Of a stretch of DNA of 25,309 nt, positions 1-6,437 are shown piece after piece; positions within the stretch are counted from its first letter, which is position 1, and every line of letters begins with the position of its first letter. The notes beneath the pieces were generated by a model. It searched no databases, was not told where the DNA came from, and saw only the letters and a program-made list of their open reading frames with translations. The DNA is from SVEL01 sp045125245 (GTDB taxonomy: Bacteria > Bacillota > Clostridia > Lachnospirales > Lachnospiraceae). The position numbers were made by a program, and so were the translations under genes. Location: contig JBGVNF010000058.1 in assembly GCA_045125245.1 (NCBI GenBank), positions 1 through 25,309 on the forward strand. Direction: 5' to 3'.

Positions 1-104
1 AAAAGCTAGTAAGACCCCTTGAAGACGACAAGGTTGATAGGTTAGAGGTGGAAGCATGGTAACATGTGTAGCTGACTAATACTAATAGGTCGAGGGCTTG
101 ACCA
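1..104 (+). rRNA. 23S ribosomal RNA, 3' end (partial)
   Basis: The first ~104 bases match the conserved 3' end of bacterial 23S rRNA: a segment resembling AAGACCCCTTGAAGACGACA, then GCTGACTAATACTAATAGGT and the terminal CGAGGGCTTGACC. The 5' part lies outside the window. The exact 3' end is estimated by likeness to Bacillus and Clostridium 23S ends and could be off by a few bases. It is followed by two tRNA genes in the same direction, as in a typical rrn operon tail. Confidence 0.95.
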
Positions 105-293
105 TTAAGGTAGGTTTGTTCGAAGGAAGTTATTCCAGGAAACGTCTTGAATAGATAAATTTTGTGTGAAGTTTTGAAGGTATAAGTTATATTTATTAAA
201 ATTTTGAATATAATATTAATACCTTAGTAGATGGACTTTCCTATGTGTGTTTGCATAAGGATGGTCTATTTTAGAATATGAGCAATCATGTAT
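105..293 (+). other. 23S to tRNA-Asn spacer without a 5S rRNA gene
   Basis: This 189-base spacer is AT-rich and contains no ORF of note and no recognisable 5S rRNA: the usual CCGAAC, AGUUAAG and GGGAGAG-like blocks are absent. An imperfect stem can be drawn between about 231-246 and 254-270 (CCTATG with CATAAGG, GATGGAC with GTCTATT through wobble pairs). It may be a processing stem for the rRNA precursor. Confidence 0.55.
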
Positions 294-366
294 TCCTCGA
301 TAGCTCAGTCGGTAGAGCGCTCGGCTGTTAACCGAGTTGTCGTAGGTTCGAGTCCTACTCGGGGAG
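294..366 (+). tRNA. tRNA-Asn (anticodon GTT)
   Basis: A full cloverleaf can be drawn. The acceptor stem pairs TCCTCGA (294-300) with TCGGGGA (359-365), with one G-T wobble. The D arm contains AGCTCAGTCGGTAGAGC, the anticodon loop is CTGTTAA with anticodon GTT, and the T arm carries GGTTCGAGTCC. The discriminator is G366. The 3' CCA is not encoded (GCT follows), so it must be added after transcription. It lies downstream of 23S rRNA and is probably transcribed with it. Confidence 0.95.
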
Positions 367-458
367 CTAGACCAAATTTATATAGAAGATTTGGTCACAT
401 ATCGGTTGACGAAATGACAAGTCACTGATATAATAAACGAGTTGAAAAACTTAGATAA
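367..458 (+). other. tRNA-Asn to tRNA-Cys spacer with two hairpins
   Basis: The spacer holds an 8-bp inverted repeat, GACCAAAT (370-377) with ATTTGGTC (389-396), and a second imperfect stem of ATATCGGTTGAC (399-410) with GTCACTGATAT (421-431). Neither is followed by a T-tract, so they look like precursor processing structures and not terminators. No gene is seen. Confidence 0.5.
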
Positions 459-529
459 GGCGCGATCGCCAAGTGGTAAGGCCCCGGTCTGCAACACCGT
501 TATCGCCGGTTCAAATCCGGCTCGCGCCT
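459..529 (+). tRNA. tRNA-Cys (anticodon GCA)
   Basis: The acceptor stem pairs GGCGCGA (459-465) with TCGCGCC (522-528), and the discriminator is T529, the expected base for tRNA-Cys. The anticodon loop CTGCAAC holds GCA at 491-493, and the T arm is GCCGG-TTCAAAT-CCGGC. The outermost anticodon-stem pair is a C-T mismatch. CCA is not encoded. It is the last gene of the rRNA-tRNA transcript, with a terminator starting six bases downstream. Confidence 0.95.
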
Positions 530-534
530 CTAGT

Positions 535-572
535 AAAAGCATAGGAAAATATTTCCTGTGCTTTTTGTATTT
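535..572 (+). terminator. Intrinsic terminator of the rRNA-tRNA operon
   Basis: A 14-bp stem pairs AAAAGCATAGGAAA (535-548) with TTTCCTGTGCTTTT (552-565) across a 3-nt loop. The 3' arm ends in a T-run (562-566) and is followed by GTATTTT. It closes the transcript that carries 23S, tRNA-Asn and tRNA-Cys. Confidence 0.85.
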
Positions 573-577
573 TGTGG

Positions 578-606
578 TTTACCAAGAACAAATTTTATGG
601 TATACT
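578..606 (+). promoter_or_regulatory. Predicted sigma-A promoter for cheX
   Basis: TTTACC (578-583) and TATACT (601-606) are separated by 17 bases, and TGG just before the -10 makes it an extended -10 element. It lies right after the rRNA-tRNA terminator and about 100 bases ahead of the cheX start codon, leaving a leader of roughly 95 nt with no obvious regulatory fold. Confidence 0.65.
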
Positions 607-708
607 ACATCTAATAGTCGTGGTTGAGGTGAGAGGTAAGTAATTAAGCTCGATTACGGAAAACGTGAAAAATTAGATAATAATTACATAATAGAAAGGA
701 CAAGATTT

Positions 709-1185
709 ATGAAGGCATTAGACGTTAGACACATTAATCCATTTTTGCAATCAACACTTAGTATTATGGAGCAGGCAGCTTGCTTAAAACTTGCAGTAGG
801 TAAGCCATCTGTTGCCTTATTGGAATTCCATGATAGTACATTTATTATTCAGGTAGGTGTAACTGGTGTACTTAAAGGCCAGGTTATGCTTGTATTTGAG
901 GTAGAAAAGGCTAAGAAGGTAGCAAGTAGTATGATGATGGGTATGCCTGTTGATACATTAGATGATATGGCTACATCAGCGTTATGCGAGTTATGTAATA
1001 TGATTATGGGAAGTACTGCTACATTGTTCTCTACACAGCAGATGGTTATGGATATTACACCACCTATGTCTATGCAGGGTAGCAATTTAAAACTTCAAAC
1101 TGATGTACAAGCATTAAAAATTCCTATGGCTGCAGATGGAGTGGAAATGGTAAATCTTTATCTTTGCATTGGCGAGGATGATTAA
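709..1185 (+). CDS. cheX: CheX-like chemotaxis phosphatase
   Basis: This 158-residue protein resembles the CheC/CheX/FliY family, whose members dephosphorylate the response regulator CheY-P in the cytoplasm. The support is the family-type helix around residues 90-101 (S-A-L-C-E94-L-C-N97-M-I-M-G), which holds the E-x-x-N pair that acts on CheY-P in CheX and CheC, and a length close to that of CheX (about 155 residues). There is one such helix, as in CheX, where CheC usually has two. The start has AAAGGA seven bases upstream. It is not beside other che genes, but stands between a tRNA operon and the rpsF locus, followed 14 bases later by yyzM, so the two are probably cotranscribed. A chemoreceptor is encoded about 10 kb away. 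Family membership is fairly safe. The exact activity is inferred. Confidence 0.8.
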   Translation: MKALDVRHINPFLQSTLSIMEQAACLKLAVGKPSVALLEFHDSTFIIQVGVTGVLKGQVMLVFEVEKAKKVASSMMMGMPVDTLDDMATSALCELCNMIMGSTATLFSTQQMVMDITPPMSMQGSNLKLQTDVQALKIPMAADGVEMVNLYLCIGEDD

Positions 1186-1199
1186 AGTAGGAGATAAGT

Positions 1200-1391
1200 A
1201 TGGTTACCTTTGAATTAAAGGATATTATTAAGTTAAAGAAGAAGCATCCATGTGGTAGTTTTGAGTGGGAAGTGTTGCGCGTTGGTGCAGATTTTAGACT
1301 GAAGTGTATAGGATGTGAACATCAAGTTATGATGTCTAGAACTTTAGTAGAGAAAAATTTAAAGGGAATAAAAAAGCCAGAAGAAAAATAA
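1200..1391 (+). CDS. yyzM: DUF951 protein, YyzM-like
   Basis: This 63-residue basic protein matches the DUF951 family: an N-terminal ELKDIIKLKKKHPCGS segment, then WEVLRVGADFRLKC and CIGCEHQVMMSR. Three cysteines (one in HPCGS, two in KCIGC) are typical and suggest a small metal-binding or nucleic-acid-binding fold, though the function of the family is not established. Full length for the family is about 60-70 residues. The start has an AGGAG site. In Bacillus subtilis yyzM is near rpsF, and here too it lies directly upstream of rpsF, which supports the call. Confidence 0.85.
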   Translation: MVTFELKDIIKLKKKHPCGSFEWEVLRVGADFRLKCIGCEHQVMMSRTLVEKNLKGIKKPEEK

Positions 1392-1434
1392 AGCAAAATA
1401 ATCCTAGTGAAATACTAGATTTTTAGAAAAAGTA

Positions 1435-1463
1435 CTTGCAAAAGCTTGTATTTTATGGTAAAG
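1435..1463 (+). promoter_or_regulatory. Predicted promoter for rpsF-ssb-rpsR
   Basis: TTGCAA (1435-1440) is 17 bases from TAAAGT (1458-1463), with TGG directly before the -10 (extended -10). Transcription would begin near 1470, about 94 bases ahead of the rpsF start codon. Confidence 0.65.
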
Positions 1464-1486
1464 TTCATATTTGTGATGAATTAAAT

Positions 1487-1515
1487 TAAAGGACATATAG
1501 TGTATGTCCTTTTTC
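1487..1515 (+). terminator. Terminator-like hairpin in the rpsF leader (possible attenuator)
   Basis: A perfect 10-bp stem, AAAGGACATA (1487-1496) with TATGTCCTTT (1502-1511), has a 5-nt loop and a T-rich tail. It sits between the predicted rpsF promoter and rpsF, so it would be within the first ~45 nt of the leader. It could attenuate the ribosomal operon, stop read-through from yyzM, or be a protein-binding hairpin. No competing antiterminator stem was found by eye. Confidence 0.5.
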
Positions 1516-1563
1516 CTTGCTCATTCAATAGAGTGGGCCAGAGACCAAAAGGAGGTAAAGAAC

Positions 1564-1854
1564 ATGAACAAGTATGAATTAGCAGTAATTGTTAACGTTA
1601 AGCTTGAAGATGAAGAAAGAGCTGCTACAATCGAAAAGGTAAAAGAGTATATCGTACGTTTCGGTGGTACAGTAACAAATGTTGACGACTGGGGTAAGAA
1701 GAGATTAGCTTACGAAATCCAGAAGAGCAGAGAAGCATTTTATTACTTCATTCAGTTTGAGTCTGAGAATACAGATTGTCCAAACGAAGTTGAAGCAAAT
1801 ATTCGTCTTATGGAGAACGTTGTAAGATACTTATGTGTTAAGCAGGAAGCATAA
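1564..1854 (+). CDS. rpsF: Small ribosomal subunit protein bS6
   Basis: This 96-residue protein has the bS6 signature: MNKYELAVIVN at the start, the GGTVTNVDDWGKKRLAYEI core and a FYYFIQFE strand. S6 binds 16S rRNA as a heterodimer with S18 in the platform of the 30S subunit, and rpsR is the third gene here. The open frame extends upstream to 1504, but the ATG at 1564 is chosen because AAAGGAGG lies just before it, because it gives the usual S6 length, and because the extension would run into the leader hairpin. It is first in the rpsF-ssb-rpsR operon, with ssb starting 31 bases later. Confidence 0.97.
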   Translation: MNKYELAVIVNVKLEDEERAATIEKVKEYIVRFGGTVTNVDDWGKKRLAYEIQKSREAFYYFIQFESENTDCPNEVEANIRLMENVVRYLCVKQEA

Positions 1855-1885
1855 TCTGAGAGTGCATTAGCGAAAGGATGATAGT

Positions 1886-2329
1886 ATGAACAAGGTTATA
1901 CTTATGGGCCGTCTTACAAGAGACCCAGATATTCGTTATTCTCAGGGTGAGAATGCAATGGCAGTAGCCAGATACACATTAGCAGTTGACCGTCGTGGCA
2001 GAAAAGATGGAGCTTCTGATCAGACAGCAGATTTTATTTCATGTGTTTCATTTGGAAAGACAGCAGAATTTGCTGAAAGATATTTACGTCAGGGTACAAA
2101 GCTTGTCGTAGAAGGAAGAATTCAGACAGGAAGCTACACAAATAAGGATGGTCAGAAAGTATACACAACAGATGTTGTAGTAGAAAATTGTGAGTTTGCT
2201 GAAAGTAAGAATTCAGCATCAGACGGAGGTAGCTACAGTTCTTCAAGACCTGAACCTGTGAATGCGGCAGGCGATGGATTTATGAGTATTCCTGATGGAG
2301 TAGAAGACGAAGGTTTACCATTTAACTAA
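1886..2329 (+). CDS. ssb: Single-stranded DNA-binding protein
   Basis: This 147-residue protein coats single-stranded DNA during replication and repair. The N-terminal OB fold (residues 1-105) has the family opening MNKVILMGRLTRDPDIRY, then ADFISCVSFGKTAEFAERYL and GTKLVVEGRIQTGSY. A flexible Gly/Ser-rich linker follows, and the acidic tip DEGLPFN is the docking peptide for partner proteins; it differs from the common DDIPF by an added C-terminal Asn. It lies between rpsF and rpsR, the standard arrangement. The start has GAAAGGATGAT just ahead. Confidence 0.97.
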   Translation: MNKVILMGRLTRDPDIRYSQGENAMAVARYTLAVDRRGRKDGASDQTADFISCVSFGKTAEFAERYLRQGTKLVVEGRIQTGSYTNKDGQKVYTTDVVVENCEFAESKNSASDGGSYSSSRPEPVNAAGDGFMSIPDGVEDEGLPFN

Positions 2330-2352
2330 TAGTAAAATAGGAGGTAATAATT

Positions 2353-2622
2353 ATGCCAATGAATAGAGAAAAAGGCGATAAGATGGATGGTTCTATGAAG
2401 AGAAGACCAATGCGCAGAAGAAAGAAAGTTTGCGTATTCTGTGGTGACAAGAACAACACTATCGATTTCAAGGATGTAAACAAGTTAAAGAGATACGTTT
2501 CTGAAAGAGGAAAGATTCTTCCTAGAAGAATTACAGGAAACTGTGCTAAGCATCAGAGAGCTCTTACAGTTGCTGTTAAGAGAGCAAGACATATCGCTTT
2601 AATGCCATACACATTAGACTAA
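2353..2622 (+). CDS. rpsR: Small ribosomal subunit protein bS18
   Basis: This 89-residue basic protein matches S18: RRRKKVCVFC, IDFKDVNKLKRYVSERGKILPRR and TGNCAKHQRALTVAVKRARHIALMPY. C27, C30 and C64 with H67 form the zinc-binding (C+) variant of S18. The first ~22 residues are an Arg/Lys-rich extension. AGGAGG sits seven bases ahead of the ATG. It ends the rpsF operon, with a strong terminator 19 bases after the stop. Confidence 0.97.
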   Translation: MPMNREKGDKMDGSMKRRPMRRRKKVCVFCGDKNNTIDFKDVNKLKRYVSERGKILPRRITGNCAKHQRALTVAVKRARHIALMPYTLD

Positions 2623-2640
2623 TTTTGATGATGTATATTA

Positions 2641-2674
2641 GACTCATAGTCCGAAAGGATTATGAGTCTTTTTT
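2641..2674 (+). terminator. Intrinsic terminator after rpsR
   Basis: A 12-bp stem, GACTCATAGTCC (2641-2652) with GGATTATGAGTC (2657-2668), encloses a GAAA tetraloop and is followed by six T. It is a strong Rho-independent terminator separating the ribosomal operon from the NAD operon. Confidence 0.93.
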
Positions 2675-2712
2675 GATATTTAGTAATTTTTAAAAAAATT
2701 TTAAAAAAGTTG

Positions 2713-2741
2713 TTGACACATTATTATCAAAGTGATATTAT
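2713..2741 (+). promoter_or_regulatory. Predicted sigma-A promoter of the NAD salvage operon
   Basis: A consensus TTGACA (2713-2718) stands exactly 17 bases from TATTAT (2736-2741). It is among the best promoter matches in the window and lies 34 bases ahead of the first gene of the operon. Confidence 0.8.
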
Positions 2742-2748
2742 CAAAATG
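2722..2748 (+). repeat. 13-nt tandem repeat over the promoter, candidate operator
   Basis: TATTATCAAAGTG (2722-2734) and TATTATCAAAATG (2736-2748) agree at 12 of 13 positions and are 14 bases apart centre to centre. They cover the spacer, the -10 hexamer and the start region, where a bound repressor would block RNA polymerase. The first gene of the operon encodes an NrtR-like DNA-binding region, so autoregulation is a reasonable inference. No second copy was seen elsewhere in the window. Confidence 0.5.
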
Positions 2749-2774
2749 TAAATAACAGAAAGGAGGAAAATGAT

Positions 2775-4952
2775 ATGACTTGTGAAGAGGTATATGAAAC
2801 TGGTCTATTGTATCATCATTATGCAAATACAGCATATCCCCTTACGCCAGGTTCTTTTATGCAGTATCGTTTAAAGGATCAGAAGGAGATAAAGGAATTT
2901 GTTACAAATGAGTGGAAGGATGTAGAGGAATTAAGTTTATATATACATATTCCATTTTGTAAGACTAGATGTAAATTTTGTGAGTATGTTGTTTTAGAGA
3001 ATACTGATGAGGACATAGAGAATGAGTATGTAGAACTCCTCCTTAAGGAAATGAATATGTATTCAGAGATTCTTAAGGGAAAAAGAATTATAGGGTATGA
3101 TTTAGGTGGTGGAACACCTACTAAGCTTTCGGTAGAAAATCTTGAGAGAATTACAACTGCAGTTAATGAATTATTTCATATAAGTGAAGGAGTTACTTTT
3201 AGTATTGAAACTACACCACTTATCGCTGCTAATGAACCTGAAAAGATTAAGGCTGTATATGATATGGGATACAGAAGAATAAGCATGGGTGTACAGACTG
3301 TGTCAGAGAAACTTCTTTCTGAGCTTGGAAGAGATGGTTCAAAAAGCTTATATGAGAGAGCTGTAGAGAATATTAGGAAAGCTGGTTTTAAGAATTTTAA
3401 TATTGATTTGATGTATGGATTTTTACATCAGAGTGAGAGAGACTTTGATAATACGCTGCATTACGCAGTGGGATTAGGACCTGAATATATTACGTTATAC
3501 CGTAATCGTTATAAAGGAACTAAAATAGAGAGTGAAGCAGGTGGCGTTTCTATATATAAAGCTATGTATCAGTATCGAATAGCTTATCGTGTCCTTACAG
3601 AAAATGGTTATAAGGCCAATGTGGGAAAGAATACTTTTAGTAAGGTTGATGGGGATTATGGCACAAGTGATTATTTAACAACTAGAGTTATTAATGGTAC
3701 GCCTTATGTGGGAATGGGACTTGGAGCACAATCCTTTGGAATGAATTATCTTGCGTATAATCTTGGTGCGGCTGAGAAGAAGATGGAGCGATATCGTAAG
3801 GCAATTAACGAGGGTATTCTTCCTTTTCAAGATATATATCGCTTGCCACAGGATGAGAGCATAGCAAAAATGGTATCAGTTGCTTTCTACTTTGCGTTTA
3901 TAGATATGGAGGCATTTAAGAAAAGATTTGGTATCGAATTTAAAGAAAGATTTAAGGATGAGTTAGAATTTGTACTTGAAAATAAATTGATGGAAATTAA
4001 AGGTACTAGGATTTATCTTACAGAGAGGGGATCTGATTATATTAATGGTGTGATTCCATTGTTTTATTCCGATAGATCTAAAGAAGAGCTTAAAACAGCA
4101 TTTTTAAATCAGAAGCGTTCAGAGAAATCGGATGAGGAGCTTTTCCTATCGGCGTATAATATTGAGGATTATGATAGACCATCAGTAACGACGGATATAG
4201 TAGCTTTTTCTATTCAGTCAGAGCGGGAGGATACATATAGGCATAATCCGAAGAATAATCTTTCGGTACTTTTGATAAAGCGTGGAGAGCATCCATTTAT
4301 GAATAAGTGGGCATTGCCGGGAGGATTTATTAAGGCAGATGAAAGTATTGAAGAATGTGCGCTTAGAGAGATAGCAGAGGAAACTAATGTTACACCAGAA
4401 GCGCTTATGTTGTTTGATCAATTTAGTGAGCCTGATAGAGACCCTAGAGGTCGAATTATTTCAAACGCATTTTTATCTATTATTAGCGAAGATGGTTTAA
4501 AACTTATGGGCGGGGATGATGCTATAGATGCAAGATGGTTTGAGGTATCTTTTGATAAGAAGGAAGAGGGTAATTATTTGTTGCAGCTCAAATGTCAGGA
4601 TGTGACCATTTTGGCACATTTAAAAGAGAGGGTAAGTCGTTTTGGAAAGATAGAATTTGACATTATTCAAAGTGACGGTTTAGCATTTGACCATGCTAAG
4701 ATAATAGCTACAGCATTGACGGTACTCAGAAAAAACGTAATGGATTTTGATTTTATTTTTGATTTCTTACCAGATAAGTTTACGCTTACAGCGGTACAGA
4801 AGGTACAGGAAACGATTACAAATGTGACTCAGCTTCCAGCGAATTTTAGAAGAAAGATTGCAGATTATGTAGAGGAAACTGAAGAGTATATAACAGGAGC
4901 AGGTCATAGACCAGCTAAGTTATTTATTAGAAGGAAAGACATAAATAGCTAG
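2775..4952 (+). CDS. Radical SAM (HemN-like) protein fused to a Nudix/NrtR-type regulator
   Basis: This 725-residue fusion has two parts. Residues ~50-440 are a HemN/HemW-family radical SAM enzyme: Y56-IHIPFC with cysteines C62, C66 and C69 for the 4Fe-4S cluster, GGGTPT at 111-116, the RRISMGVQ strand at 167-174, and NIDLMYG at 209-215. Residues ~465-725 look like NrtR, the ADP-ribose-responsive repressor of NAD genes: a Nudix domain with the box G517-x5-E523-x7-REIAEE (531-536), followed by a winged-helix-like region (DFDFIFDFLPDKFT, then NFRRKIADYVEETEE and GHRPAKLFIRR). Its place at the head of a pncA-prs-like-phosphoribosyltransferase-nadE operon fits an NAD regulator. The radical SAM substrate is unknown; heme synthesis is not implied by the neighbours. 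AGGAGG lies seven bases before the ATG, and an earlier out-of-frame ATG stops at once. Domain calls are strong; the role is inferred. Confidence 0.85.
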   Translation: MTCEEVYETGLLYHHYANTAYPLTPGSFMQYRLKDQKEIKEFVTNEWKDVEELSLYIHIPFCKTRCKFCEYVVLENTDEDIENEYVELLLKEMNMYSEILKGKRIIGYDLGGGTPTKLSVENLERITTAVNELFHISEGVTFSIETTPLIAANEPEKIKAVYDMGYRRISMGVQTVSEKLLSELGRDGSKSLYERAVENIRKAGFKNFNIDLMYGFLHQSERDFDNTLHYAVGLGPEYITLYRNRYKGTKIESEAGGVSIYKAMYQYRIAYRVLTENGYKANVGKNTFSKVDGDYGTSDYLTTRVINGTPYVGMGLGAQSFGMNYLAYNLGAAEKKMERYRKAINEGILPFQDIYRLPQDESIAKMVSVAFYFAFIDMEAFKKRFGIEFKERFKDELEFVLENKLMEIKGTRIYLTERGSDYINGVIPLFYSDRSKEELKTAFLNQKRSEKSDEELFLSAYNIEDYDRPSVTTDIVAFSIQSEREDTYRHNPKNNLSVLLIKRGEHPFMNKWALPGGFIKADESIEECALREIAEETNVTPEALMLFDQFSEPDRDPRGRIISNAFLSIISEDGLKLMGGDDAIDARWFEVSFDKKEEGNYLLQLKCQDVTILAHLKERVSRFGKIEFDIIQSDGLAFDHAKIIATALTVLRKNVMDFDFIFDFLPDKFTLTAVQKVQETITNVTQLPANFRRKIADYVEETEEYITGAGHRPAKLFIRRKDINS

Positions 4953-5049
4953 ATTATATAGGAAGAAAGGACTTTATTAGCTAGATTGTTAAAAAAAGAT
5001 TATTTATATTAAATAATAAGAAGAAAAAGAATTAGGGAGGTAATTTTTT

Positions 5050-5574
5050 ATGAAGAAATTTTTAGTAGTAGTTGATATGCAGAAGGATTTTGTGGATGGT
5101 GCTTTAGGAACTAAGGAAGCGGTAGCGATTGTTCCTAATGTAGTGAAGAAGATTAATGAATTTGATGGAAAGATATTTGTTACATATGATACTCATTTTG
5201 AGAATTATATGGAGACAAATGAGGGAAAAAATCTTCCTGTGGAGCACTGCATAAAGGGTACTGACGGATGGAAGCTTAATGATGAAGTAGCGGCTGCATT
5301 AAGTGGTAAGGATTATACAGAGGTAGAGAAGATTACATTCGGTTCTGTTAAGTTACCAGAGCTTGTGAAGGCAGCTGCAGGAGATGAAGAATTTACAGTA
5401 GAATTAATAGGCCTTTGTACAGATATTTGCGTGGTATCTAACGCGTTGATGCTTAAGGCTAATTTCCCAGAGATGGATATGTTTGTGGATTCAATTTGCT
5501 GTGCAGGTGTTACTGTAGAAAGTCACGAGGCAGCGCTTACAACTATGAAGATGTGCCAGATAGGTGTTAAGTAG
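5050..5574 (+). CDS. pncA: Nicotinamidase (isochorismatase-like cysteine hydrolase)
   Basis: This 174-residue protein of the isochorismatase-like fold is predicted to deamidate nicotinamide to nicotinate in the cytoplasm. The catalytic triad is visible: D9 in VVVDMQKDF, K94 in VEKITFGS and C127 in GLCTDICVV. D47 and H49 in YDTHFENY and H66 in LPVEHC match the usual metal site. It is a little shorter than E. coli PncA (about 210 residues). GGGAGG precedes the ATG by eight bases. It lies 97 bases after the NrtR fusion and 59 before the prs-like gene, and nadE is further down, so nicotinamide is the likely substrate; other amides cannot be ruled out by sequence. Confidence 0.87.
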   Translation: MKKFLVVVDMQKDFVDGALGTKEAVAIVPNVVKKINEFDGKIFVTYDTHFENYMETNEGKNLPVEHCIKGTDGWKLNDEVAAALSGKDYTEVEKITFGSVKLPELVKAAAGDEEFTVELIGLCTDICVVSNALMLKANFPEMDMFVDSICCAGVTVESHEAALTTMKMCQIGVK

Positions 5575-5633
5575 AGATATGCAATGATTAAGCTTTATCA
5601 CTATGTGTATCTGAGAAAGGAAGGATAATTGAT

Positions 5634-6437
5634 ATGATTAAGCTAGATGGAAGGGTGGTTAATTTAGGTCATTTTCCAGACGGAACATTACTTATTAAAG
5701 AAAATGTTTCAAGAGATTATGAAGCGGAAAGGTCTGCCACTATTAATTGGAAATATGAGAATGATGGTGAACTTGTAGCACTTATTTATCTTACAAGACA
5801 TTTAAAAGAGCATGGTGTTAAAACAGTGCATCTTAATATGCCATATATTCCAAACGCCAGACAGGATAGAGTAAAATCTGATGAAGATGTATTTACATTA
5901 AAATATTTTGCAGAAGTTATTAATAGTCTTAATTTTGCTTCGGTTACGGTACTAGATCCTCATTCGGTAGTAAGCGAGGCGCTTATAGATAGAGTTATAA
6001 TCAAAACTCCTGCTAAGAATATAGAAAAGGTTTTAGAAAAAATTGGTGAAGAAAATATCTTGATGTTTTATCCGGACGAAGGGGCTATGAAGAGATATTC
6101 TAGTATGGCAGATAAGCCTTATGTGTTTGGTATGAAGAAGAGAGATTGGTCTACAGGTCAGATTAATGGTCTAGATGTAGCTGGAGCTACAGAGCTTATA
6201 GAAGGTAGCAGAGTTCTTATAGTAGATGATATATGTAGTCGTGGCGGTACATTTTATCATAGTGCTAAGAAGCTAAAGGAGCTTGGGGCAAAGGAAGTTT
6301 ATTTGTATGTATCTCATTGTGAGAATACTATTTTAGAGGGCGAGGTATTATCTTCTGGCCTTATAGAAAAAGTATTTACAACAGATAGCTTGCTTACCAG
6401 GGAAGATGAAAGGATAGAGGTGATTGAAAATGAGTAG
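5634..6437 (+). CDS. Short, divergent PRPP-synthetase-like protein
   Basis: This 267-residue protein belongs to the ribose-phosphate pyrophosphokinase (Prs) family, which normally makes PRPP from ribose 5-phosphate and ATP. Family landmarks are YIPNARQDR (71-79, the ATP-loop equivalent of YARQDR), DPHS (108-111), PDEGAMKRY (147-155, in place of SPDxGGxxRA) and the ribose-phosphate loop DDICSRGGT (198-206). It is about 45 residues shorter than housekeeping Prs, and the motifs around both substrates diverge, as in Prs-like proteins paired with NAMPT-like enzymes in phages. Its stop overlaps the start of the next gene by 8 bases, indicating translational coupling. It most likely supplies PRPP to that enzyme; an ADP-ribose kinase role is an alternative. 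Start has GAAAGGA upstream. Confidence 0.82.
   Translation: MIKLDGRVVNLGHFPDGTLLIKENVSRDYEAERSATINWKYENDGELVALIYLTRHLKEHGVKTVHLNMPYIPNARQDRVKSDEDVFTLKYFAEVINSLNFASVTVLDPHSVVSEALIDRVIIKTPAKNIEKVLEKIGEENILMFYPDEGAMKRYSSMADKPYVFGMKKRDWSTGQINGLDVAGATELIEGSRVLIVDDICSRGGTFYHSAKKLKELGAKEVYLYVSHCENTILEGEVLSSGLIEKVFTTDSLLTREDERIEVIENE

Noticed and set aside
442..627. 61-codon ORF
   Set aside because: It runs through the tRNA-Cys gene and its terminator and has no ribosome-binding site, so it is a chance reading frame.
2775..4200. Heme biosynthesis (oxygen-independent coproporphyrinogen oxidase) as the role of the radical SAM half
   Set aside because: Many HemN-like proteins have other functions, no heme gene is near, and the fusion and operon point to NAD metabolism.
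6424..6429. TTG start two codons ahead of the phosphoribosyltransferase ATG
   Set aside because: It directly touches the ribosome-binding site AGAGGTGA, leaving no spacing; the ATG at 6430 is well placed.
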